Numbered from the stretch's first letter, positions 51,340 through 63,208 are shown. The stretch: 64,000 bases of DNA from Bemisia tabaci (GCF_918797505.1 NC_092793.1:84813912-84877911), one strand, 5' to 3'. A program made the numbers and translations. Notes: a model not told the origin generated them from the sequence alone.

Positions 51340-54300
51340 AGAAAGATGAAAAAAAAAAACTACTGCGATTACTGCTGGCGGAGCGACCCGCCAGCCGACA
51401 CAGCTCCTCACATCAAAGAAGATAAGACCACCCCAAAGGGGGTGGTTTTATAGAAAATACACTCACATTTTAAAACAAAGGACGAAGGTACGCACGGACG
51501 CGAAGAAGGGATGGCACGAACAACGGTCGGTGGCAGTTCCGATTCCCTCCACCAGGGAACTGGTGGGGGCAATCGGAAGTGCCAACCGAATTTTTAAATT
51601 TGTGGCGGGAGCAGGGATGCTGCGGGCAGAACACTACAACAACCCCCCGGATCATCTTGGCACTCACTGCTGAGTAACAAGGTGACCGGATCCCCAATAA
51701 AAAAAATGGTAGAAAAAAAGAAATTTAAGGGCTGATGTGAGAAAACCGTGGGCGGACTGGCTGGCTCCCGTATTATTCAACTTTTCTTAACTGAAAACAT
51801 TGGTTACAAAACATTGGTTACAAAACATTGGTTACAAAATACATGAAATGGTCAGACATAAAATACAAATTTGAGGGCTGTGCTGCATATCTTAACTCTA
51901 AGTAGGGGGAGGGCAAAATTTGTTGATTTCCTTGTTTCATTTTTTTGGCTAAGGTGGAAAGAAAGGTGATCAGAAAAAAAAGGGAAGAGAGAAAAGAATT
52001 TACTGTTACAATGAAAAATTTTGGAAATAAACGGTAGTTTGCCTCTGTCCTCTCTAGGCTTTTGAGGAAACTAAAATGAAGAAGAAATACAAATTGGGCT
52101 AACAGAAACTACTCCGACCACGCCTGTAATGTGGATTTACAGGTGGCCACCCCTCTCGGTTCTCCTCTCTAGGAGCTACTTGAGACTAAGAGCGCCGGGT
52201 CTGCTGATTACTGAAATCGAAAGAATGGAATAAAACTACATGATATGAGACAAGGAAATCAACAGAATTAGGGGGAAGTACTACTGTGAGTGATTGAAGA
52301 TTATTTTCTAGACAAAGGTCTTCTGAAAATTCTGACTCAGACATACAAGGAGAAACATACTGAAAAAATAATAAAGAAAACACATACATTTTAGGTTGCT
52401 TTTGGACTCGAATACATACAATTACAGAAATTGCAGAAGAAGAATTAAAAGTTAAACTAATGGGGCCTGTCAAAGTTACAAAATTTAAACACCGTGGCCG
52501 CACAGTGGGTGCTGTGCCTAACTAGGGATAAATGATTGCATAACCTACGGAGGCCAGTCGTAGGGGTTATTTTTCGCTCGGGTCTCTCTCTAGAGACCGC
52601 TTGAGACAAAAAATAAGAACAAATCGGGAGTTTTGATATCTGAGACTACCGCACTTTTTTGTGCCTACGTATGTACTGGTAAGTGTGGAAAAGTTTAATT
52701 TGTCGGATGACATACTACAACGGCTAGACTTAACACCTGCTTCTAAATTTCAATACAACAGAGGGGTACACCATTGTACCAAGCAAGCTCCTCAAGCAAG
52801 TATACAATGGGGATTTCTGTATAAAATCACACACTAATTAGGTGATGGTGTTGGCCCATTTATCATAAGAGACAGAAATCAATGAGGGGACAATTTTGCA
52901 GTTTAACAGGTTGTTCATACCGTAGGTAAATTAAACAAAAATAAAAAATTTTGGACGGTTTCGAAAAGAGTGAGATAGAGAAAAAAAATTTTAATTTAGC
53001 TACGGATTTAGAGAAAATGAAGTGGTTCAACATCGAGAGTCAAAAAGAATGTTTAAGTACACTTTGAGGTAGTCAGTAACATTACATAAAGAATTTCAAC
53101 TTTAAAGAAACAAGAATGGTAAATATAAAAAAAAATCTTAACCTAAAACAAGTTTAAGGTAACATTTCTTGCTACCATAGGGCCGTGCAATTTTAAAGTA
53201 CCGAGGTGCTTGCCTTCTCCGACACAGTCATACCAAACAAGACCAGGCGACTTCAAGGGATGCACTATGCACTCTCCGTTGACCAGACGGCTATCACCCA
53301 TCAATTCCACGTCCATCACTGGATCCTGGGGGGCAACCTTGGCATTTGGTTAATCCTTCCCAAAAACACACAGCGACAGTGTCAGAAGATGGTGAAATAA
53401 CGGTCTGCAGCCCAAAAGTGCGCACCGATGTCAACTCTCCGGAGAAGGTTGTTTACGGTGCCCACCCAAGGACTACAGATCCATCGCTGCAATATTTCTG
53501 GGAGGGTCCCCCTTGAAGTTTCAGGCAGGTGAAAAAAAAAATTATTTCAAGGATTTCTTGATAAAAAAAAAGAGAAAAGGTTTCTTGTCGACCCAAAGGG
53601 TTATGACGAAGCACCTGGCATCATATGACATGAAAATGAGAGAGAAAACAAGAGTATTGTACCCGCAGAATCACTGGCTGAGGGGTCTGCAGGGATTATT
53701 GGCCAGTCGACCCTTGAAACCTCCCCCAATTCAAATTCCGTTGGTTTTGTACTCTCATCTCAGTGTGGTGATATGGGATAAATGGCAACGTTGCGGCTTG
53801 GAGGGCAACAAGGCAGGAGCCACAACACCACCTAGCCTTATTTTCAGCAGAGAAGAGAGATAGCGGCGGCCTGATCGTGCGCGAGGGAGGGAGACATGCA
53901 GTCACTGGCGCAAGTCAAACTACCCCTGTCTTCCCTCCCCCACCGACAGGCGCAGCCAGGCAACCCGGCCGAGCTCCACACAAAGGCCGGGGCCTGAATC
54001 TCGACCGGTGATTTTTTTTTTATGGAGCCATTATCACCGCCCGCTTTACCGAAGGTTCACGCTCCAGAACCACAGGGGGCTTTAGGCTCTCGGCAAAATG
54101 CGGGGGCCACAAGAGTCAGCCAAGAGTGTCCAACCAGGAACAGCGCTCTCGCGGGGCCCCCAAATCAGCCAAACTGACCAGGGGCTACCTTGCTTGACCA
54201 GCGACAAAGCCGCAACAAGTTGCAACACCCTATCGCAGCATCCCCTTCTCTGACCCAGATCCACCAATGGGCCAACTTTGGGGGTTGGCCGACGAAAAGT

Positions 54301-54760
54301 GGAAAAGGAACCAAGGATGGGTCCGGGAGCTCCTAGAGGAACGAGAGGAGAGACACTCAGATTTTAGCCTTCGAGAGGCATCGAGCTCTTTTTCCCCATT
54401 TTTCCATTTTTGGACTTCATATTTTTTCATCGAGCCACTTCCGGTTTGTGAGATTTTCGGACATTTTTTTTTGCTCTCCATATATTTTTCTGTTCGTGTT
54501 CACTGTTATTGCCATTTTTTTTTTTTTTGCCGTCATATATTTTTCTGCTCGTGTTCGCTGTTATTGACATTTTTGCCTTCATATATTTTTCTGTTCGTGG
54601 TTGCTGCTATTGACATTTTTTTGCCGTCATATATTTACTGTTCGTGTTTATTGTTATTGACATTTTTTTTCTCGCTCTTACGTTATATTATACATTCCAT
54701 TCCGAGTCCAGCTCCGATTTTTTTCTTTCTTTCCTCTCATCTCACATACCGGGACTCGCT
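51340..54760. other. Non-genic or decayed retroelement sequence
   Basis: I found no convincing protein. Hairpins occur at 51375-51398 (CTGGCGG/CCGCCAG) and 51433-51452 (ACCACCCC/GGGGGTGGT). Similar phrases TCTCTAGGAGCTACTTGAGAC (52164) and TCTCTAGAGACCGCTTGAGAC (52587) may be diverged repeats. The GC-rich block 53860-54340 and the pyrimidine-rich stretch that follows could be LTR sequence. I cannot delimit it. Confidence 0.35.
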
Positions 54761-54768
54761 TTCCACAA

Positions 54769-54792
54769 TTTGGTGTCAGGTGTGGGGTGACT
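54769..54792 (+). other. Possible LTR edge and primer-binding site
   Basis: TTCCACA is followed by ATTTGGTGTCAGGTGTGGGG. The CA-plus-TGGTGTCAG arrangement is typical of the 3' edge of a 5' LTR and tRNA primer site in several retroelement groups. No reverse transcriptase follows within the window, so the call is tentative. Confidence 0.3.
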
Positions 54793-55344
54793 AAATTAGA
54801 AAGTCACCAGAGGCGAGCCCCGTGCCTCCCTGCGCCCGTGCAACCGCGCCGCGATTTCGCGAACCGCACGGAAACGCTCCAGTTTATTTCTTCGTGAGAG
54901 GATAGGACGGAACCAGCCAGCCAGACCATCCAGCCAACCAGCCAGCCAGACCATCCAGCCAACCGATCAACCGGAATAACCAGGGAAGGAAGCCAAGCCG
55001 CTCTGGCGATCTCCCAACCTCAGCAACGCCGACCTCCACCCCAGGCGACCGTCAGGATGGGGCTACAACTTTGGTGGCAACTCATCGTAAGATAAAATTT
55101 TAAAGAGATAAATTTTCTCCCCTCTGTCACCTCAGAAATTCTTCTTTTTTTTTTTTTGTTTGGTCTGTAGACGGAATCTCTGATTTTTTTTTTCTCTCTT
55201 TTCTCAACTGTTCCTAAGTGCTGAGCTTTTTTTTTTTTTTTTTTTCTCTTTCTTTTTTTTCTTCTCGTTGCGTCTCACAGGTCTTCTCTTACATTTTCTT
55301 GTTTCTTTTCTCTTTTCCTTTTTCTTTTCTTCCCTTTTAAGTCA

Positions 55345-55551
55345 ATGTGTCGATCCTGCGGGAAGATTAGAGCCGAAAAGCGCGAACACAAGCTCCGGGC
55401 TTTAGAGCTAGCCGCGCAAATAGCTCGCTCACTCTTTGAGCTAGGGAAGGAAGCCGAAGCGAGTGGTAGTTTTCTCCTACAACAGTCTGCGGAGAGAAGC
55501 GGAGAGAGAATTCTCAGGCGGCTACAGAGCGCGCTGAAAATCGAGAATTAG
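55345..55551 (+). CDS. Small CxxC helical protein, uncertain
   Basis: A 68-residue frame begins MCRSCGKIRAEKREHKLRAL, continues as a charged amphipathic helix (ALELAAQIARSLFELGKEAE), and ends ALKIEN at TAG 55551. It follows ~200 bp of pyrimidine-rich DNA ending CTTTTAAG just before the ATG, compatible with a splice acceptor. It might be a small retroelement protein or exon. Nothing identifies the family, and chance cannot be excluded. Confidence 0.35.
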   Translation: MCRSCGKIRAEKREHKLRALELAAQIARSLFELGKEAEASGSFLLQQSAERSGERILRRLQSALKIEN

Positions 55552-55579
55552 TTGCATATGTGTGAATTAAAAATTTTGT

Positions 55580-56060
55580 CTGAAAATCGAGAATTAGTCA
55601 AGGAAGTAACTCTTTCAAAGCTCTCTGAGCCGCGAGAATTGAGTTTCCGCCTGGCACACTTGAAGCTGCGATCGAGCACTTCCTCCTCCAAGGGTCCCTG
55701 CATAAAATTTAAAGCTCTCTGAGCCGCAAGAATCCGAGATTCTCGCCTGGCACACTTGAAGCTGCAAATTTAGCACACCTAAATCGAGAATTAGTCAAGG
55801 AAGTAACTCTTTCAAAGCTCTCTGAGCCGCGAGAATTAAGTTTCCGCCTGGCACACTTGAAGCTGCGATCGAGCACTTCCTCCTCCAAGGGTCCCTGCAT
55901 AAAATTTAAAGCTCTCTGAGCCGCAAGAATCCGAGATTCTTGCCTGGCACACTTGAAGCTGCAAATTTAGCACACCTGGGTTACTGTCCCCCTTCGGAGC
56001 TCTCTGAGCCGTAAGAATTAAATTTCTTGCCTGGCACACTTGAAGCTACGATTGGGACAT
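55580..56060. repeat. Tandem hairpin-bearing repeat (~100-bp and ~206-bp periods)
   Basis: Five units of CTCTCTGAGCCG-[hairpin]-GCCTGGCACACTTGAAGCT occur, grouped as a ~206-bp duplication (55581-55786 and 55787-55980) plus one more. The hairpin varies between units: GCAAGAATC-CGA-GATTCTTGC in one, GTAAGAATT-AA-ATTTCTTGC in another. Confidence 0.8.
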
Positions 56061-56224
56061 TACTCGGAGCAGAGGGGTTTCTCCCAACCTCAAAGTAGCG
56101 TGGAATCCCAGGGGAAACTGGACTGAGCCCTGTCAACTCGAACCTTTCGAATTTTTACTTTCTCGCTCCCCTAGGGTAGAGAGGAAGTATTGTCATCCTC
56201 CAAGAAAAAAAAAAAAAAAAAGTT

Positions 56225-57000
56225 GAAATTTCATCATTTCTAGACGTTTTAAGGTCCCAGGAGTCAAAATAACCATACTTGAAAAAATGTGTGTCCGTCC
56301 GTCCGGCGTCCCCCAAATCTGTCTACAGCGATATCTCAGAATCTATCTGTTCGATTTCATTCAAAATTCTCACAGAACACCATATTTATGGTCTCCTTAT
56401 GCACGTCCAACGATTTTGGGGTACGCTAAAATTTGGGGGGGCTAGGGTCAAATTGGGTTAAAGGTCCATTTTCAGCAAAATCACACGGAAAGCTCATTTT
56501 GAGGGACCGTAAATTTTGAAAAATGCCTTTAATTCTTTAAAAGTGGGCATCAAGCACATCACCTGGGTCATTAATTTAAGTTCCTAAAAGATCTTTGGAC
56601 TAATCTCAAAATTCAAGGGATTACGAGGCCCAAAAGTAGGGCACTTTGCTCCGCGACATCACACAAACAACTCATTTTCAAAGACTGTAAATTTGAAAAA
56701 AAATGCCTTTCATTTCTTCGAAAGTTGGCATAAGAGCACCACCTGGTTCAATAATGTAAGTTCCTATGAGTCTTTGGACTAAACTAAAAATTGAAGGGTT
56801 ACGCGTCATATAGCGAGGAGAGCACTTCGGTCACACGGAGAGCTCATGGACTGTAGATTTTGAAAAAATGCCTTTAATTCTTTGAAAGTTGGCTCAAAAG
56901 CACCATCTGAGTCATTAATTTAAGTTCCTAAAGGATTCTTGGACTAATCTCATAATTGCAGAGGGGCCGATAGGAAACGCTCAATTCTCTGATAAATGAG
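56225..57000. repeat. Three diverged ~170-bp tandem repeats
   Basis: Phrases AAAATGCCTTTAATTCTTTA, GGGTCATTAATTTAAGTTCC and CTTTGGACTAATCTCA recur near 56520-56615, 56695-56790 and 56865-56960. No gene. Confidence 0.75.
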
Positions 57001-57960
57001 TCGGAACGCTTCTAGATAATAGCAGCAAACGCTTTGAGTCAGGTGAAACCTAGGAATTCAAATGCATTATATAATGCATCATATACTATTTCCAAAATTA
57101 CTCCGTAGGTATACACAAGCAAAATTAGACAACTAATTAGGTAGGTAAGTACTTACAATATATAGTTACTATTAGTCATCAGCTGACGCAAGAACTGACA
57201 CTTACATCTTTATTAAATACTAATATGTTTGTTGTTAATGAATTTAGAATCCCGGCAGATTCCATCTTTCGCGGTTCCTTTTTACGAGGTACTAAGCACA
57301 AATATAATATAATGATACGGCACAAATATGACTGATTTAATGCTTGTTACTTAATAAAGGAGGTTATAAATTGTTAGAACCCGAGGTTTGGTTGAAGGAG
57401 ATGGCGCTCTCAGCGCTCTCTATTGTTTTCGCTTTGAATTACAGGGATACGCGGTAAGGAGATGGCGCTCCTGGCGGGCGTGTGGTGAACCTTCCAGCAG
57501 GTAGATTCGCCCGCCAAATTTAAAATTTGGGAGATGCTAAGCGAAAACCGTTTAGATTTAAGACTATTTGAACATCGAATAGTTATTCTACCCATTCAAG
57601 TAGATATTTGATGGCTTTTGACCGTGCTTAAGGAGAGATTATAATATAAAATCGTATCTGAAGTATGATGTCAATGAATCTAATGGATCCTAATGAATCG
57701 TAGAAAAGCTAAGATTTTTACGGATCGCCATCTTGACAGGAGACTTTGTTAATCAATTACATATTTAATTGAAGATGCCTCATAAAATCAACAAGTCGAG
57801 GCCGAATATATGAATTCATCACATATCGCGAAGACATTTACAATAAAGTTCAGTGGTTTGAATAAAAATTTCATAACTATTATCCTGTGATCAAAATTCC
57901 AATCAAACTTTATGATTTTGTAAAATTGGCAATATTTTTCTAAATATTCCAGTAAAAGTG
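57001..57960. other. Non-genic stretch
   Basis: AT-rich sequence with a duplicated GGAGATGGCGCTC phrase at 57398 and 57459. I see no supported gene. Confidence 0.4.
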
Positions 57961-57963
57961 TCT

Positions 57964-58115
57964 ATGCCGGCGCGAAGCGCCGGCTCGAGCGAGAAAGTCC
58001 CGTGCGGTCCCCGCACCAATCCGCTAAGCGGATGGGGGGGGCGAAGCCCCCCAAATGCCGGCGCGTAGCGCCGGTACGCGGCGCGAAGCGCCGCGCATAA
58101 ATTGGCCGGAGGCCA
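57964..58115. repeat. Cluster of six compact GC-rich hairpins
   Basis: In succession: GCCGGCGCGAAGCGCCGGC, ATCCGCTAAGCGGAT, GGGGGGGCGAAGCCCCCC, GCCGGCGCGTAGCGCCGG, GCGGCGCGAAGCGCCGC and TTGGCCGGAGGCCAA. Each is a perfect or near-perfect stem closed by a three-base-type GAA/TAA/GTA/GGA loop. A pyrimidine tract follows. Confidence 0.85.
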
Positions 58116-58199
58116 ATTTTTTTTTTTCTCTCCTCTCTTTTTCCTGTATATTTTTTTTTCTCTTTTTCTGTTCTTTTCCCTCGTCACGCGAAACCTTCC

Positions 58200-58445
58200 A
58201 AGACGGCGCTGACGATCGACCAATACCCCCCAAATTGGGGTATAACCCCAAGAGAAAACTTCGCTAATCCCCTGTGGGACGCCTTGCAAATAGCCGAGGA
58301 GCTCGCGGAGCTAAAAGAGTCAATAGAGAAAACCTTAAGAGCCATCGGGTGGAAACCGAAGAAGAGAGCAAGAGCGAATAAGCGTATCCGAAAGAACAGA
58401 AAATTAAAACGATTACGTGAGCTCCTAGAAGTAAAGTCAGAATAG
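58200..58445 (+). CDS. ATG-less charged helical frame (possible exon)
   Basis: The frame ends TAG at 58443-58445. It encodes an amphipathic acidic helix (LQIAEELAELKESIEKTL) and then a strongly basic tail (KKRARANKRIRKNRKLKRLR). No ATG precedes it after the pyrimidine tract, so it would need splicing or another start. The composition resembles a nucleic-acid-binding exon or retroelement leader protein. Weakly supported. Confidence 0.25.
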   Translation, partial: KTALTIDQYPPNWGITPRENFANPLWDALQIAEELAELKESIEKTLRAIGWKPKKRARANKRIRKNRKLKRLRELLEVKSE

Positions 58446-58499
58446 GCCCTTGTTTTTTTTGTGTGTGTGTGTGTGTGTTACATTTTTTTTTTTTTCCTC

Positions 58500-58999
58500 N
58501 NNNNNNNNNNNNNNNNNNNNNNNNNNNNNNNNNNNNNNNNNNNNNNNNNNNNNNNNNNNNNNNNNNNNNNNNNNNNNNNNNNNNNNNNNNNNNNNNNNNN
58601 NNNNNNNNNNNNNNNNNNNNNNNNNNNNNNNNNNNNNNNNNNNNNNNNNNNNNNNNNNNNNNNNNNNNNNNNNNNNNNNNNNNNNNNNNNNNNNNNNNNN
58701 NNNNNNNNNNNNNNNNNNNNNNNNNNNNNNNNNNNNNNNNNNNNNNNNNNNNNNNNNNNNNNNNNNNNNNNNNNNNNNNNNNNNNNNNNNNNNNNNNNNN
58801 NNNNNNNNNNNNNNNNNNNNNNNNNNNNNNNNNNNNNNNNNNNNNNNNNNNNNNNNNNNNNNNNNNNNNNNNNNNNNNNNNNNNNNNNNNNNNNNNNNNN
58901 NNNNNNNNNNNNNNNNNNNNNNNNNNNNNNNNNNNNNNNNNNNNNNNNNNNNNNNNNNNNNNNNNNNNNNNNNNNNNNNNNNNNNNNNNNNNNNNNNNN
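58500..58999. other. Assembly gap (500 N)
   Basis: Exactly 500 N, a conventional placeholder size, flanked by a (GT)n/T-rich tract. Frames spanning it are meaningless. Confidence 0.99.
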
Positions 59000-59280
59000 T
59001 AAAAATTCAAGTTTCCCATTGAAAAATACCCCCGTGTAAAAAGTTTCACTTAAATCGGTCGAAAAGAGTGCCTACAGGGCTCAAACAAACAAGCCTCAGT
59101 TGATTAGGCGGTGCGACAGCATTTTAGGCAATGTCCGCTATCTTGGATTTTCGAATTTTCAAAATTCGACTAAAAATTCGAGTTCCCCATTGGAAAATAC
59201 ACCCGGATACTGAGTTTTACTTAAATCGGTAGGAAAGAGCGCCTACAGGGCTTAAATAAGCAAGTCTCAGTTGTAACAGT
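59000..59280. repeat. Tandem ~170-bp repeat at the gap edge
   Basis: AAAATTC.AGTT.CCCATTG.AAAATAC and CTTAAATCGGT..GAAAGAG.GCCTACAGGGCT occur twice (59000-59105 and 59165-59275). The array probably extends into the gap. Confidence 0.75.
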
Positions 59281-59289
59281 TTTCCACTC

Positions 59290-59385
59290 TGTCCCACTAA
59301 ACTGGGACATGGGACAGGATGGAAACATATGGGACAGGATGGAACGGGACAAGATGGAACGGGACAGGATGAAATAAGCTGTTTT
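59290..59385. repeat. GGGACAGGATGGAAC minisatellite
   Basis: Five to six imperfect 14-19-bp units. Confidence 0.8.
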
Positions 59386-59389
59386 TTAA

Positions 59390-60610
59390 GCTTGTCTTCA
59401 ACAGGAAATACAATTTTGGTGTTTTTTTTTCACGGAAAATTTAGTAACACATCCTAGAGGATCGGAATAAGAGAAAATTTTCCCTAACGCACACTTCGAA
59501 AGTATTTTGCGAGCTGATATTAGTGTGTGTGGGGGAGGGTGCGCGTGTGTGTGTATGCTTGACGCCATGTTTGTTATCGTGTATAACATTCTGTTTGGCA
59601 TCGTTAATGGCGTTAATCTTGCACAAAAATTTGCGAGTTTCAGAATTTTTGCCATCTACGACGTGTGAACTATCCAATCAAAACAAAAAAAGTCGTTTTT
59701 GGAAAAACGTCAACGTTACGGCAATCATTTAGAGCTTATTACATCATTGCCATGTCTCTCCTGACTGTTGCTGACTGTTGCTCGGGACAATGATTCTAGC
59801 GCGTGAAAAAGTTATTGATGGAGCAAAAAATAAATTGACATATTTTTTTTCTCAAATTCAAAAGCATTACCTATCATCTCCGATAAAGTTTTCTTAAATA
59901 ATCACTCTAGTTATGCTGCAACATCGATTTAAAGTCAAGAACCAGGCAGGGGGGACACGCAAATTTGGGACAAATGTTGGCAATTTGCACATTCAAAGTT
60001 CTCCTAAATTTTTATTTCAGTCCGACTAAAGTGGGAAATAGCATCTACTAGTCAACAATAGTGTGGAAAATGAGAAAAAAATTTGATCTGCCCACGTTTC
60101 TCAGATTAAGTATGACGATTAAAACAGCTGGGGACACCAGATTAGACGCTTATTTGAACTCACCCACCTATGTGGTATAGATTGGGCCTAATTTCAGCCG
60201 TATGTTCGTTTTCGGCCATCAAAATGCTTCGTTTACCGGACTAAAAGTTGATCGCGAGAAGAATTAATTGACGACAAATCCAGATGTAAAACGTCTATTG
60301 ATTTCTTTACGATTTATCATTTTAATCAATTTTAGGTGGCACGAGTTTTTTTACGCTTGACTTTTTACGAAAAAAATCTCGTACTCTTCACGAATTATTC
60401 TTGTAGAAAAAGACTACATCGGCATTTCACCTTCTGTCTATTTTACATATTTTTTCACGAATTATTTTTTGTGTGTAAAATTTACGTATTTGTGCTACTA
60501 GGGTAGGAATATTTATATAAGACGATAGGAGGGAGATGCTTTAATAGCAAAAATAGTAATACCAAATACTTACCATACATGTTTATTACACAGTATTAAA
60601 TACTTTAATC
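59390..60610. other. Non-genic stretch
   Basis: AT-rich single-copy-looking sequence. A (GT)n-rich segment lies at 59522-59552. No supported gene. Confidence 0.4.
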
Positions 60611-60617
60611 TGGCTAC

Positions 60618-61312
60618 GGTACCTATAGTCTGTATCACGAAAACTGAGACTTTTTATTCGGCATTAAAATCCGTAAATGGCAACGCATCAGTCTTGGACT
60701 CGGGTGACCATACCGCTCGCCGGACATCCTCTTTTGTTCAGCGACCATAGGCCGGCAACCCATCCATTGTAAGGGTAGGAACAATAGGCACCCTTCACCC
60801 CTCCTTAGTGGGCCCTAGTACCCGGACCAAAATTTTTTTCTCGCTGAAAAATTCATCTTTTGGCGTGAAAATTTTGTTTCAGTGTGAAATTATGATAAAA
60901 ACGCACTAAAATTCAGTCCACTTATCTTAATTTTGAGCTGATAGACGGCATTTCGCGGCGAATCGCGGTCACACGCAAATGCCGTCTATCAGCTCAAAAT
61001 TAAGATAAGTGGACTGAATTTTAGTGCGTTTTTATCATAATTTCACACTGAAACAAAATTTTCACGCCAAAAGATGAATTTTTCAGCGAGAAAAAAATTT
61101 TGGTCCGGGTACTAGGGCCCACTAAGGAGGGGTGAAGGGTGCCTATTGTTCCTACCCTTACAATGGATGGGTTGCCGGCCTATGGTCGCTGAACAAAAGA
61201 GGATGTCCGGCGAGCGGTACGGTCACCCGAGTCCAAGACTGATGCGTTGCCATTTACGGATTTTAATGCCGAATATAAAGTCTCAGTTTTCGTGAAACAG
61301 ACTATAATACGT
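60618..61312. mobile_element. ~0.7-kb near-perfect palindrome (foldback)
   Basis: The left arm from TATAGTCTGTATCACGAAAA to GATAGACGGCATTTCG is mirrored from AAATGCCGTCTATCAGCTC to TTTTCGTGAAACAGACTATA. Arms are about 335 bp with only scattered differences and a ~20-bp centre near 60965. Confidence 0.9.
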
Positions 61313-61423
61313 ATAACTGTATGTACCTATCTACGTGATACTTGCATGTATTTTTTATGTTTTCCGCTAGGTTTCGCTGCCACTTTTTTTTGGAAATCAC
61401 ACGTTGATGATTTTCACTAAGAT

Positions 61424-61995
61424 CTTGTCTCGACGGCGCAACTGTTGAGGGAAATTGGCGCAACTGTTGAAGGAAGGAAGTGTCTCAAAAATGTTTCACT
61501 TATAAGTGAAACTTTCAAGGTCAGAAATCTGGAACCTCAACAGTTGTTTACCTTCGATGTTTTGAATTGATAAACGCTGGTTACACGTGAAGCGGGAGTG
61601 TATTACGGGTGTTTTATTTCGGAGCGGTTATTATTTAGAAATATTTGTACACATTTCAGTATCAATTTTATATTTTCGTTTGTAGCATATCACTACAGCA
61701 GGAAAATAAAATTTTATCGAATATATTTTCTTTTTATCCATATCTGAGTAATGTTATTGTTTTTTGTTTTATACCTGGTCGACATAACGCAAAATATTCA
61801 CCTCCCGTTCAAAATTATCAGTTCAATTATCTCAATTGACATCGTTTAACCTAGAAAAATTAATATTGTTCAAATATTCCCGCCTAAAAGTTCCAGGAAC
61901 ACATGCGTGCGCGTTGAGACAGGGAATTTCGGTTGGTGCAACAAACTCGCTACAGTTGCACCTAATTCCCTCAACAGTTGCGCCGTCGAGACAAG
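61424..61995. mobile_element. 572-bp MITE (CTTGTCTCGACGG termini)
   Basis: The left end CTTGTCTCGACGGCGCAACT mirrors the right end AGTTGCGCCGTCGAGACAAG. The inverted repeat continues with GTTGAGGGAA. It shares CTTGTCTC with the next element. Confidence 0.85.
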
Positions 61996-62185
61996 GCCTA
62001 ATGTTAAGATAATATTTCATAAAGGTTTCACAATTTAGTGAAAGGGTGTCTCGTGGCGGTAGCACGGTTTTAAAGGAAAACATCGAAACTACCCCTCATG
62101 ACAAAGCAGGGTTCTGAAGCATTTCATCATATCCACGGAAGGACCGATCTTTGTAGGATTTGGGTTCATGATGATCTCCACACTT

Positions 62186-62626
62186 AGGCCTTGTCTCTAC
62201 GGGCCGTTTCCCGGGGTTTGTTCCGGAGAAAAATTCCACTCACAAAGTCGGGGAAAAATATTGAGTTGGTTAGTATTTTTCCCAGTATAAAATATGGTTC
62301 TTCCCTAGAATCATCTGAGAGAGGGTGGAGAAGTGAAAGCGAGCCATACGATATTTTGTTGGTTACTCCACTGTTCGTGTTTGTTTATAGTTAAAATAAT
62401 ATGTCTAATTGTCAATTGTCAATCGCATTAAATTATTATCTTAATCCGGCGCGGTTACACGCTCGATTTTTTACTGACTTATTTTTCAGCGTAAACTTGT
62501 CGCAGGAACGCATGAGCCCCGTCTATTGGGGACGCGGTAACTGGGATAAATTCCGGAAGTTTAAGTAATTCCTGCAATTCAGACTTGGGACAAATCTCAT
62601 GAAAGCATCCCAGGGAGACAAGGCCT
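62186..62626. mobile_element. 441-bp MITE (AGGCCTTGTCTC termini)
   Basis: The left end AGGCCTTGTCTCTACGGG mirrors the right end CCCAGGGAGACAAGGCCTT. It has the same terminal octamer as the element at 61424, so the two probably use related transposases. Confidence 0.8.
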
Positions 62627-62693
62627 TGGATGGAGTTCGAAGATTTTCAATGAGTTTTGAGTAGAAGAGTCAATAATTGCCTGGTTTCCAACA

Positions 62694-63208
62694 CTGCCGT
62701 GATAGCGAAGAGAGCAGTAAGGGTCGTAGAGACATATGAGAAAGCCGCAAGTCCGCAAAAATGACGCAGTTTTAGGCATGACAGCGGTAAGAGACAATAC
62801 CCCCCCCCCCCCCCCGAGAGCCAATGAAAACAGTGCTTTCGAGTAAGTGCCGCCCTCCTCTGCAAATTTCTTCCTTGAAAGTGCGTGTTTGTTGTGTGTC
62901 AACACAACCACGAAAACATGCAGAGGATATAGCACTTACGGCTGTCTTGCCGAACAATAACCAAGCATGAAAATGAAGAATACCCTGTATACCCCCTAAC
63001 CCCCCCCCCCCCCCCGTATGTAATTGAAATATAATCAGTAGATTTTTAATCATCCAAACGATTTCTAGGAGTCTTTCGGACGATTAGTGGCAATTTGACA
63101 AAGAACGGAGGCATCTCTCAATAAAATTTTTCGGTCAGAAGTTTCTGAGCCCGTTTTCTCAAAACTTTCACTTTGGCACTCGCACTGCCCTCTTCGCTAT
63201 CACGGCAG
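62694..63208. mobile_element. 515-bp MITE, second copy of the CTGCCGTGATAGCG family
   Basis: Ends CTGCCGTGATAGCGAAGAG and CTCTTCGCTATCACGGCAG. The interior is inverted relative to 5316-5895 (shared AATCATCCAA, TAGGAGTCTTTCGGAC). Two long C runs (62799-62815, 63001-63015) are likely hard to assemble. Confidence 0.8.

Noticed and set aside
54267..54794. 175-codon frame with a phenylalanine/isoleucine-rich tail
   Set aside because: The hydrophobic tail comes from T-rich tandem TTTTTCTGTTCGTG-type repeats, so a membrane protein is not supported.
57964..58115. Bacterial contamination
   Set aside because: The block is short, flanked by insect-like AT-rich DNA, and no bacterial gene is seen, so it is reported only as an unusual structure.
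58264..59049. Frames of 180-260 codons across 58500-58999
   Set aside because: They consist of N and reflect the assembly gap.
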